NCBI GenBank assembly: GCA_012719255.1
Contig: JAAYAS010000223.1
Coordinates: forward strand, 1-5,292
DNA: 5,292 nt
From: Microbacteriaceae bacterium
GTDB lineage: Bacteria; Actinomycetota; Actinomycetes; Actinomycetales; Microbacteriaceae
Direction of reading: 5' to 3'
The notes under the pieces were generated by a model, which saw only the letters and a list, made by a program, of their open reading frames with translations, ran no database searches and was not told where the DNA came from. A program made the position numbers and the translations under genes. The number at the start of each line of letters is the position of its first letter. The stretch's first letter is position 1. This document shows positions 1-5,292 of this stretch, one piece after another.

Positions 1-176
1 ACGATGCCGCCGAAGATCGTCGCCGAGACGAGCACGACGCCGAGCACCATCGAGATCGCCTTGAGCACCGAGCGGGTGCCGGTGGTCTTGCGGAGCCGAC
101 CGTGGCGGGCGACCGTGCCCATCGCGGGCGCGCCGTCGCGCCGAGGGCGCAGGGCTCGGTCGAAGTCTCGGCTCAA
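1..176 (-). CDS. Probable LCP (LytR-CpsA-Psr) family protein, N-terminal fragment
   Basis: Only the N-terminus lies in the window; the gene continues past base 1. The visible peptide has a short charged cytoplasmic stretch with the run ARHGRLRK, then one hydrophobic segment (ISMVLGVVLVSATIFGGI) typical of a single-pass signal anchor. This layout matches LCP family enzymes, which attach wall polymers to peptidoglycan from outside the membrane, but the catalytic domain is not visible, so the family is inferred from N-terminal style only. Two starts are possible. TTG at 176 is preceded by GGGAAG a few bases upstream, and the 18 codons it adds read like protein with mostly G/C third bases. ATG at 122 has no Shine-Dalgarno sequence. 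An in-frame TGA upstream of the TTG excludes longer versions. The gene begins 38 bases after the tRNA and has no clear promoter of its own, so read-through from the tRNA is possible. Confidence 0.55.
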   Translation of the reverse strand, partial: MSRDFDRALRPRRDGAPAMGTVARHGRLRKTTGTRSVLKAISMVLGVVLVSATIFGGI

Positions 177-214
177 CGGCTTCCCATCTGGACTGGTTCG
201 TGCGGGGTCATTCG

Positions 215-299
215 CGGAGGGCGTGGGATTCGAACCCACGGGACATCACTGCCCACTGGTTTTCAAGACCAGCTCCATCGGCCGCTCGGACAGCCCTCC
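215..299 (-). tRNA. tRNA-Ser (anticodon UGA)
   Basis: A complete type II cloverleaf reads on the minus strand. The acceptor stem is GGAGGGC (299-293) paired with GCCCTCC (222-216), followed by discriminator G at 215. The D stem is TCC/GGA. The anticodon stem is CTGGT/ACCAG with the 7-base loop CTTGAAA, giving anticodon UGA at 265-263. A long variable arm (GGGCA/TGTCC with loop GTGA) and a T arm GTGGG-TTCGAAT-CCCAC complete it. The long variable arm and G73 are serine identity features recognised by seryl-tRNA synthetase. It reads UCA and possibly other UCN codons. The 3' CCA is not encoded, so it must be added enzymatically. It lies on the same strand as serS and downstream of it. Confidence 0.97.
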
Positions 300-313
300 C
301 ATCCGGCAACGAT

Positions 314-340
314 TCGATAACGGACCGGCCGGTCGCTCAA
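314..340 (-). promoter_or_regulatory. Possible tRNA-Ser promoter
   Basis: On the minus strand a TTGAGC hexamer (340-335) is followed after 15 bases by TATCGA (319-314), which ends 14 bases before the mature 5' end of the tRNA. The position suits a short tRNA leader. The spacer is shorter than the usual 17 bases and the -10 lacks the final T, so this is a weak call. The -35 candidate lies partly in the loop of the stem-loop listed separately. Confidence 0.3.
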
Positions 341-357
341 TGGTACTCGACCGACCG
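326..357 (-). terminator. Stem-loop after the serS-HAD pair, candidate terminator
   Basis: Read on the minus strand, CGGTCGGTCG (357-348) pairs with CGACCGGCCG (335-326) across a 12-base loop. This gives ten consecutive base pairs with a single U-G wobble. It lies 68 bases past the HAD stop codon and 26 bases before the tRNA. No U-run follows the 3' arm (GTCCGTTATCG), so it is not a classical intrinsic terminator, although actinobacterial terminators often lack a U tail. The rest of the 300-425 gap holds only the weak tRNA promoter and a 6-bp inverted repeat (GGTACT/AGTACC). Confidence 0.4.
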
Positions 358-425
358 ACGGCCGAAAAGTACCGGTGGGGGTATGAGGATGCGGCGATGG
401 CGATGCGGGATCGGCGCCGGCGGGC

Positions 426-1271
426 TCAGTGGTCGGAGTGCGGCCCGATGCGGGGCGCCGCGCCCTCGACCGTCGCGAGCGCCTTGCCGAGGCCGTCGTG
501 GAAGAAGTCGCCCGCGAGCTCGTTGCCCGCGTCGAGCACCTCCTGCGGGGCGTTGCCCATCGCGATCGCCCGGCCGCCGCCGGCGGCGGCCCACTCGAGC
601 ATCTCGATGTCGTTGCGGCCGTCGCCGGCGACGAGCACCCGCTCGGGCGCGATGCCGAGCTCGCGGCGTACGCGCTCGAGCGCGGTGCCCTTGTTCACGC
701 CGTCGGGGGCGATGTCGAGCCAGGCCGTCCAGCCCACCGAGTAGCTCACCGAGTGGAGGCCGGCGCCCTCGACCTGCTTGAGGAACTCCTCGAGGGTCTG
801 GTCGGGCGCGACGACGACGAGACGGGTGACGTCGGCGTGGAGCAGCTCGTCGAACGTCACCTCGAGGCCCTGCGCCTCGAACGCCACCTCGGGGAAGCGC
901 CCCGAGTAGCGGAAGACGCCGTCGGCGCCCTCGACCGCGTAGGCCGCGTCGGCGAGCACGCCCCGCAGCCGCAGGAGCGTGTCGGTCGGGTCGAACGTCT
1001 CGACCCACAGCGAGCGGTAGCCGCCCTCGGCCGAGCCGTCGCGCTCGAGCGTGTTCGCGCCGTTCGCGGTGACGAGGAAGCGCGGCTCGATGCCGAGCCG
1101 CTCGCGGATGGGCAGCGTGTCGGCCGGGCCGCGGCCGGTCGCGAGCATCACCTCGTGGCCCGCCCGGCGCAGACGGTCGACCTGCCGCATCGTGAGATCG
1201 GGGATCTCGCCATCGGAATCGAGGATGGTGCCGTCGATGTCGAGGGCGATCAGCATCCGCTCGTCGGTCAT
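426..1271 (-). CDS. HAD-superfamily (Cof-type, class IIB) phosphatase
   Basis: This 281-residue protein belongs to the HAD hydrolase superfamily and probably dephosphorylates a small cytoplasmic phosphometabolite; the substrate cannot be read from sequence. Motif I is DIDGT (nucleophile D11, acid/base D13). Motif II is T45 in ATGR. The motif III lysine is K194 in GVNKGTAL. Motif IV is GDGRND (D217, D221), which binds magnesium. The roughly 100-residue insert between motifs II and III is a class IIB cap, and the NKG signature plus length fit the Cof subfamily. The ATG start at 1271 overlaps the serS TGA as ATGA, so the gene is almost certainly co-transcribed and translationally coupled with serS. 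The longer open frame running into serS is a shadow. The C-terminus ends in a short polar tail (PRIGPHSDH). Family assignment is firm; physiological role is unknown. Confidence 0.93.
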   Translation of the reverse strand: MTDERMLIALDIDGTILDSDGEIPDLTMRQVDRLRRAGHEVMLATGRGPADTLPIRERLGIEPRFLVTANGANTLERDGSAEGGYRSLWVETFDPTDTLLRLRGVLADAAYAVEGADGVFRYSGRFPEVAFEAQGLEVTFDELLHADVTRLVVVAPDQTLEEFLKQVEGAGLHSVSYSVGWTAWLDIAPDGVNKGTALERVRRELGIAPERVLVAGDGRNDIEMLEWAAAGGGRAIAMGNAPQEVLDAGNELAGDFFHDGLGKALATVEGAAPRIGPHSDH

Positions 1272-2533
1272 GGCTGCACGGGCTCCAATACGTCGAGGCC
1301 GCCGAGGTGGGGGCGGAGCGCTTCGGGCACGACGACCGAGCCGTCGGCCCGCTGGTGGGTCTCGAGCAGGGCGACGAGCCACCGCGTCGTCGCGATGGTG
1401 CCGTTGAGCGTGGCGACCGGCGCCGTGCGGCCCTCGTCGCCGCGTGCGCGGATGTTGAGGCGGCGGGCCTGGTAGGTCGTGCAGTTCGAGGTCGAGGTGA
1501 GCTCGCGGTAGGCGTCCTGCGTCGGCACCCACGCCTCGATGTCGTACTTGCGGGCCGCCGACGAGCCGAGGTCGCCCGCGGCGGTGTCGATGACGCGGTA
1601 GTGCAGCTCGAGCGCCGCCATCATCTCCTCCTGCCACTGCAGCAGCCGCTCGTGCTCGGCCTCGGCCTCGGCGGGGTCGATGTAGACGAACATCTCGACC
1701 TTGTTGAACTGGTGCACGCGGATGATGCCGCGGGTGTCCTTGCCCGCCGAGCCCGCCTCCGAGCGGTAGCAGGTCGACCAGCCGACGTAGCGCAGCGGCT
1801 CGGTCACGTCGATGATCTCGTCGGCGTGGTAGCCGGCGAGCGCGACCTCGCTCGTGCCGGTGAGGTAGAGGTTCTGCCGCTCGAGGTGGTAGACCTCGTC
1901 GGCGTGCTCGCCGAGGAAGCCGGTGCCGTGCATGATCTCGGGCTTCACGAGCGTCGGCGGCGTGAGCATCACGAAGCCGTTGTCGAGCGCCTTCTGCAGG
2001 CCGAGCTGCATCACCGCGAGCTCGAGCCGCGCGCCGACGCCGCGGAGGTAGTCGAAGCGCGCGCCCGACACCTTCGCGCCGCGGGCCATGTCGATCGCGC
2101 CGAGCAGCTCGCCGAGCTTGAGGTGGTCGCGCGGCTCGAAGTCGAACACCGGCTTCTCGCCGACGTGCTTCACGACCGTGAAGTTCTCCTCGCCGCCGGC
2201 GGGCACGCCCTCGATGACGAGGTTCTCGATCGACTCGGCCGCCGCGGTGAACGCCGCCTCGGCCTCGGCGACGGCCGCCTGCGCCGCCTTCACGCGCTCG
2301 CTGAGCTCCTTCACCTCGTCGAGCAGCGCCTGCCGCTCCTCCTTCGGCGTCCGGCCGATCTCCTTCGAGCGCGCGTTCTGCTCCGCGCGGAGGGTCTCGT
2401 AGGCGCGGATGGACTCGCGGCGGACGCGATCGGCCTCGAGCGCGGCGTCGACGGTCGCGGGGTCGTTGCCCCGCGCATCCTGCGAACGGCGCACGAGGTC
2501 GGGATCATCACGGAGAAGCTGAACGTCGATCAC
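1268..2533 (-). CDS. serS: Seryl-tRNA synthetase
   Basis: This class II synthetase charges tRNA-Ser (and tRNA-Sec where present) with serine using ATP in the cytoplasm. Numbered from the GTG at 2533 it is 421 residues, normal for bacterial SerRS. Residues 1-110 form the N-terminal domain with the long antiparallel coiled-coil arm (about 30-105, rich in Glu/Lys/Ala) that grips the tRNA variable arm. The catalytic core follows: motif 1 region around TPPTLVKPEIMHGTGF (191-206), serine-binding TGTSE (225-229), motif 2 at 256-282 (YRSEAGSAGKDTRG onward) and motif 3 TLNGTIATTRWL (375-386, with R384). The GTG gives the family-typical beginning MIDVQLLRDDPDLVRRSQ and lies 7 bases after a TACGAT -10-like box. 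An ATG at 2542 would add three residues (MAA) but has no Shine-Dalgarno sequence. The stop overlaps the HAD start by ATGA. A tRNA-Ser gene follows on the same strand. Confidence 0.97.
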   Translation of the reverse strand: MIDVQLLRDDPDLVRRSQDARGNDPATVDAALEADRVRRESIRAYETLRAEQNARSKEIGRTPKEERQALLDEVKELSERVKAAQAAVAEAEAAFTAAAESIENLVIEGVPAGGEENFTVVKHVGEKPVFDFEPRDHLKLGELLGAIDMARGAKVSGARFDYLRGVGARLELAVMQLGLQKALDNGFVMLTPPTLVKPEIMHGTGFLGEHADEVYHLERQNLYLTGTSEVALAGYHADEIIDVTEPLRYVGWSTCYRSEAGSAGKDTRGIIRVHQFNKVEMFVYIDPAEAEAEHERLLQWQEEMMAALELHYRVIDTAAGDLGSSAARKYDIEAWVPTQDAYRELTSTSNCTTYQARRLNIRARGDEGRTAPVATLNGTIATTRWLVALLETHQRADGSVVVPEALRPHLGGLDVLEPVQP

Positions 2534-2540
2534 AGCCGCC

Positions 2541-2546
2541 ATCGTA
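2541..2546 (-). promoter_or_regulatory. Candidate -10 box of serS (leaderless)
   Basis: TACGAT on the minus strand fits the TANNNT pattern and ends 7 bases before the GTG at 2533. This is the spacing at which transcription would begin at the start codon itself. It overlaps the alternative ATG at 2542, so if this is the promoter that ATG cannot be the start. No recognisable -35 lies 16-18 bases upstream; a TTGCCA at 2566-2561 is only 14 bases away. Confidence 0.4.
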
Positions 2547-2555
2547 GTGCGCGCC

Positions 2556-2561
2556 TACGCT
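2556..2561 (+). promoter_or_regulatory. Candidate -10 box of the lipid kinase gene (leaderless)
   Basis: TACGCT (TANNNT pattern) is followed by six bases, GGCAAC, and then the ATG at 2568. No purine-rich ribosome-binding site lies in the 20 bases before the ATG. The arrangement predicts a leaderless mRNA starting at or next to the A of ATG. No convincing -35 element is visible. Confidence 0.45.
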
Positions 2562-2567
2562 GGCAAC

Positions 2568-3533
2568 ATGAACAGCCCGCGCGCCGCCGTGATCGTGAAC
2601 CCGGTGAAACTGCCCCTCGACGAGCTCGTCGACGTGCTCGCCGAGCTCGAGGCCGAGCACGGGCTCGCCCCCTCGCTCGTCCTCCCCACCACCGTCGACG
2701 AGGACGGCGACGCCCAGGCCCGCGACGCCCTCGCCGAGGGCGTCGACCGGGTCGTCGTCGCCGGCGGCGACGGCACCGTGCGGCTCGCCGCCGGCGAGCT
2801 CGCCGGCACCGGCGTGCCGCTCGGCATCGTGCCCGCCGGCACCGGCAACCTCCTCGCCCGCAACCTCGGCATCGACCCCGAGGCGCCGCTGCGCGACCAC
2901 CTGCACGGCGCCCTCGCCGGCGGCACCCGCGAGATCGACCTCGCCCGCGCCGAGATCGAGCGGCCCGACGGCGGCCACGAGCGCGTGCCGTTCGCGGTGA
3001 TCGCCGGCATCGGCGTCGACGCCGGGATGATCGAGCACACCGACGAGGAGCTCAAGGCCCGCATCGGCTGGCTCGCCTACCTCGAGGGCATCGCCCGCAC
3101 GCTCATCGGCGGGCCCACGTTCCGCGCCCGCTTCCGCCTCGGCCGGGGCCGCACCTTCGGCACCCGGGCGGCGGCGCTGCTCGTCGGCCACTGCGGCGAG
3201 CTGCAGGGCGGCATGGTGCTGCTGCCCGACGCCGAGATCGACGACGGCCGGCTCGACGTGCTCGTGATGCGGCCGAGCGGGCCGACCGGCTGGCTCGAGC
3301 TGCTCTCGGGCGTCATCGCCGGCTCGATCTCGAAGCGCTCGTCGCTGCCGTTCGCGCGCCGCGCCCACGGCGACAACCGCCGCCTCAGCTACGCGCAGAC
3401 CGAGACCGCCGTGCTCCGCGTCGACTCGTCGCCCGAGGCGTTCGAGGTCGACGGCGACATCGTCGGCGACATCGTCGCGGCGCGCTTCACCGTCGAGCCC
3501 GGCGCGCTCCTCGTGCGCGCGCCCGGGGCCTGA
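2568..3533 (+). CDS. Diacylglycerol kinase family / lipid kinase protein
   Basis: This 321-residue protein belongs to the DAGK catalytic-domain family (the DgkB/YegS/sphingosine kinase fold), which uses ATP to phosphorylate diacylglycerol or a related lipid at the inner membrane face. Visible landmarks are the N-terminal strand AAVIVNPVK (6-14), the nucleotide-binding GGDGT (66-70) followed by VR, and PAGTGNLLARNL (89-100). Further on are GIGVDAGMI and, in the C-terminal beta domain, DDGRLDVLVM and EVDGD. Length fits the family (about 300). There is no transmembrane segment, so association would be peripheral. The ATG is chosen because it directly precedes the conserved first strand and lies six bases after a TACGCT box; a GTG at 2547 lacks support and would overlap that promoter. 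It diverges from serS and converges on pheA with 10 bp between stops. Phospholipid recycling is inferred; the exact substrate is unknown. Confidence 0.92.
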   Translation: MNSPRAAVIVNPVKLPLDELVDVLAELEAEHGLAPSLVLPTTVDEDGDAQARDALAEGVDRVVVAGGDGTVRLAAGELAGTGVPLGIVPAGTGNLLARNLGIDPEAPLRDHLHGALAGGTREIDLARAEIERPDGGHERVPFAVIAGIGVDAGMIEHTDEELKARIGWLAYLEGIARTLIGGPTFRARFRLGRGRTFGTRAAALLVGHCGELQGGMVLLPDAEIDDGRLDVLVMRPSGPTGWLELLSGVIAGSISKRSSLPFARRAHGDNRRLSYAQTETAVLRVDSSPEAFEVDGDIVGDIVAARFTVEPGALLVRAPGA

Positions 3534-3543
3534 TCCGGCGCGG

Positions 3544-4461
3544 CTAGCGCTCGAGCGTCGCGAACCACGCCTCCGCCTCGGCGTACGTCGCGTCGGAGTA
3601 GGCGGGGTCGACCGCGACCGGCGAGGCGACCGCGCGCGGGTACGAGCCGAGGAACGTCACCGACGGGCTGTACCTCCGCAGCCCGAGCAGCGCATCCGCG
3701 ATGCGCGCGTCGTGGAGGTGGCCGTCGAGATCGACGACGAACCGGTACCGGCCGGGATGCTCGGGGATGGGCCGCGAGGTGATCATCGAGAGGTTGATGC
3801 CGCGGGTCGCGAACTGCTCGAGCATCGCCATCAGGCCACCCGGGCGCTCCTCCGGCAGCTCGACGATGAGGCTCGTCTTGTCGCGGCCGGTGCGCGGCGG
3901 CACGTCGGTGCGGGTGGTGACGAGCGCGAAGCGGGTGCGCGCGGTCGGGTTGACCTGGATGTCCTCGTGGAGCAGCTCGACGTCGACCTGCTCGCGGATC
4001 GTCACCGGCGTGATCGCGGCGTCGGCGATCGCGGGCGTCTGGAAGAGCATCTCGGCGCTGACGACGTTCGACGCGGCCGGCACGTGCGCGTGCTCGGGCA
4101 GCATCCGCTGCAGCCAGCGCCGGCACTGGCCGTAGGCGACCGGATGCGCGGCGAGCGTGCGCACCGCATCCATCGGCGTGCCCGGGCGCACCGCGAGCGC
4201 GAAGCGGATCGGCACGACGTACTCGCCGACGATGCGCAGGCCCGGGATGGTCGCGAGCGCGTCCTGCGAGGCGGTCACGCCGCCCTCGATCGAGTTCTCG
4301 ACGGCGATCATCGCGGCCACCGAGCTGCCGAGCTGCACGTCGTGGAGCGCCTCGAGCACGTTCGCGACCGGCTTCCACTCCTTGCCGATCGCCTCGGGCG
4401 CGAGCTTCAGCGCCGCCTCGGTGAACGTGCCGGCCGGACCGAGGTACGAGATCGTCTCCAT
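3544..4461 (-). CDS. pheA: Prephenate dehydratase (monofunctional, ACT domain)
   Basis: It converts prephenate to phenylpyruvate with loss of water and CO2, the committed step to phenylalanine, in the cytoplasm. The 305-residue protein has the bilobal dehydratase domain first: YLGPAGTFTEAA (6-17), AVENSIEGGV (53-62), SN at 131-132 and the catalytic TRF motif within TARTRFALV (173-181, T176-F178). A C-terminal ACT domain (about 195-270) includes RPGGLMAMLEQF and INLSMITSRP, where phenylalanine normally binds to inhibit the enzyme. There is no chorismate mutase domain, as is usual in actinobacteria. The ACT motifs differ from the common GALV and ESRP (see findings). The ATG at 4461 begins METISYLGP as expected; a TTG at 4488 would add nine non-conserved residues. 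A TAGGCT box sits 7 bases upstream. The gene is convergent with the lipid kinase gene and divergent from pgm. Confidence 0.95.
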   Translation of the reverse strand: METISYLGPAGTFTEAALKLAPEAIGKEWKPVANVLEALHDVQLGSSVAAMIAVENSIEGGVTASQDALATIPGLRIVGEYVVPIRFALAVRPGTPMDAVRTLAAHPVAYGQCRRWLQRMLPEHAHVPAASNVVSAEMLFQTPAIADAAITPVTIREQVDVELLHEDIQVNPTARTRFALVTTRTDVPPRTGRDKTSLIVELPEERPGGLMAMLEQFATRGINLSMITSRPIPEHPGRYRFVVDLDGHLHDARIADALLGLRRYSPSVTFLGSYPRAVASPVAVDPAYSDATYAEAEAWFATLER

Positions 4462-4468
4462 GCGTTCC

Positions 4469-4474
4469 AGCCTA
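4469..4474 (-). promoter_or_regulatory. Candidate -10 box of pheA (leaderless)
   Basis: TAGGCT on the minus strand fits TANNNT, and seven bases (GGAACGC) separate it from the pheA ATG at 4461. The GGAA in that spacer is a poor and very close ribosome-binding site, so a leaderless transcript is the simpler reading. It overlaps the palindrome CCTAGG (4471-4476) in the 50-bp gap shared with pgm. No good -35 was found. Confidence 0.4.
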
Positions 4475-4511
4475 GGGGAGGCGTTCAACGACGGATGCGA
4501 CGATGGGGGGT

Positions 4512-5292
4512 ATGCACGAGCGAGCCGGCACAGTTGCCCTTCCCGAAGACCTCATCGACGTCGACGAGCTGATCTCGGCGTACTACCGCAACGTCCCCGA
4601 CGTGACCGACCCGGCGCAGCGCGTCGCCTTCGGCACCTCGGGCCACCGCGGATCGAGCCTGAAGTCGTCGTTCACCGAGACGCACATCCTCGCGGTGACG
4701 CAGGCGATCTGCGAGTACCGCGCCGAGCAGGGCATCACCGGCCCGCTGCTCATCGGCCGCGACACGCACGCGCTCAGCGACCCGGCCGAGAAGACCGCGC
4801 TCGACGTGCTCGTCGCGAACGGCGTCGAGGTGCTCGCGGATGCCGACGGCGCCTGGGTGCCGACCCCCTCGCTCTCGCGCGCGATCGTCGCGCACAACGC
4901 CGACCCGGCGAACGAGCGGCAGGCCGACGGCATCATCATCACGCCGAGCCACAACCCGCCGCAGGACGGCGGCTTCAAGTACAACCCGCCCCACGGCGGC
5001 CCCGCCGACACCGACGCCACCTCGTGGATCGAGGACCGCGCGAACGAGCTCATCGCCGCCGGCAACGTCGACGTCCGCCGCGAGAACTCCGACGGCCGCG
5101 TCGGCGCCTACGACTTCATGGGCGAGTACGTGCGCGACCTCGCCTCGATCATCGACTTCGAGGCGATCCAGCGCGCCGGCGTGCGCATCGGCGCCGACCC
5201 GCTCGGCGGCTCGAGCGTGCGCTACTGGCAGGCGATCGCCGACGCCTACGGCATCGACCTCACCGTCGTGAACCCCGAGGTCGACGCCCGCT
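4512..5292 (+). CDS. pgm: Phosphoglucomutase (alpha-D-glucose-1,6-bisphosphate-dependent), N-terminal part
   Basis: It interconverts glucose 1-phosphate and glucose 6-phosphate, linking glycolysis with glycogen, trehalose and nucleotide-sugar synthesis in the cytoplasm. The visible 260 residues cover roughly the first half of a protein usually near 545 residues; the reading frame is still open at the window edge. The beginning MHERAG and the segment FGTSGHRGSS (40-49) are typical of this family. The active-site phosphoserine is S146 in ITPSHNPPQDGGFKYN, and GRDTHALS (82-89) is also conserved. The start at 4512 matches the family; an in-frame ATG at 4503 would add only MGG, and the G-run GGGGGG just before the chosen ATG may serve as a close Shine-Dalgarno sequence. 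It diverges from pheA across 50 bp. Nothing suggests truncation other than the window edge. Confidence 0.95.
   Translation, partial: MHERAGTVALPEDLIDVDELISAYYRNVPDVTDPAQRVAFGTSGHRGSSLKSSFTETHILAVTQAICEYRAEQGITGPLLIGRDTHALSDPAEKTALDVLVANGVEVLADADGAWVPTPSLSRAIVAHNADPANERQADGIIITPSHNPPQDGGFKYNPPHGGPADTDATSWIEDRANELIAAGNVDVRRENSDGRVGAYDFMGEYVRDLASIIDFEAIQRAGVRIGADPLGGSSVRYWQAIADAYGIDLTVVNPEVDAR

Noticed and set aside
348..360. Three tandem CGAC units as a repeat array
   Set aside because: It is too short to be meaningful in sequence this GC-rich and is better explained as one arm of the hairpin.
342..373. Inverted repeat GGTACT/AGTACC with a 20-base loop as a terminator
   Set aside because: The stem is only six pairs, has a long loop, and competes with the much stronger 357-326 hairpin.
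429..1475. A 348-codon plus-strand open frame opposite the HAD phosphatase
   Set aside because: The opposite strand encodes all four HAD motifs; this frame is compositionally biased and spans the HAD-serS junction without any domain.
426..1637. An extended minus-strand frame that would give the HAD protein about 120 extra N-terminal residues
   Set aside because: The extension lies within the serS coding sequence in another frame, is Arg/Pro-rich, and the ATG at 1271 gives the standard HAD beginning just before DIDGT.
2508..3368. A 286-codon minus-strand frame opposite the lipid kinase gene
   Set aside because: It is a shadow of the kinase gene, rich in Ala, Glu, Gly and Val repeats, with no family motif or start signal.
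1307..3547. A 746-codon plus-strand open frame opposite serS and running through the lipid kinase gene
   Set aside because: It is antisense to motif-bearing SerRS and out of frame with the lipid kinase gene. The translation is low-complexity Arg/Ala/Val-rich with no recognisable motif, as expected where high GC makes stop codons rare.
3548..3557. Palindrome CGCTCGAGCG as a bidirectional terminator
   Set aside because: It has no loop, lies within the pheA coding end and has no T-run on either side; such palindromes arise easily from CTCGAG-rich codon usage.
3712..4572. A 286-codon plus-strand frame opposite pheA
   Set aside because: It is Arg/Asp/His-rich low-complexity sequence antisense to conserved dehydratase motifs, and it runs across the pheA-pgm promoter gap.

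Overview
The window is very GC-rich, with strongly G/C-ending codons. It carries a compact block of ordinary chromosomal housekeeping genes. Gene content and protein style (SerRS, ACT-domain prephenate dehydratase, alpha-D-glucose-1,6-bisphosphate-dependent phosphoglucomutase beginning MHERAG, LCP-type N-terminus) suggest a high-GC actinobacterium, most likely of the Microbacteriaceae. This placement comes from family recognition, not a search. I see no mobile element, CRISPR array, phage gene, defence system or composition break.

Layout from left to right. The minus strand carries a block transcribed right to left: serS (about 2533 to 1268), a HAD-family phosphatase whose ATG overlaps the serS stop as ATGA (1271 to 426), a strong 10-bp stem-loop (357 to 326), a type II tRNA-Ser with anticodon UGA (299 to 215), and the first codons of a membrane-anchored protein that looks like an LCP cell-wall ligase, cut by the window edge (176 to 1). 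On the plus strand, diverging from serS, is a diacylglycerol/lipid kinase family gene (2568-3533). It converges with pheA, a minus-strand prephenate dehydratase (4461-3544), leaving 10 bp between the stops. pheA in turn diverges from pgm (plus, from 4512, cut by the right edge).

Functionally the block mixes translation (seryl-tRNA synthetase beside one of its tRNA substrates), phenylalanine synthesis, sugar-phosphate metabolism and cell-envelope/lipid functions. Apart from serS and its neighbours there is no single pathway.

The most informative non-obvious signal is promoter architecture. Three genes (serS from its GTG, the lipid kinase gene and pheA) each have a TANNNT -10-like hexamer 6-7 bases before the start codon and no clear Shine-Dalgarno sequence. 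This is the layout expected for leaderless mRNAs. I found no convincing undescribed system; coding density is high and every gap longer than 40 bases is accounted for.
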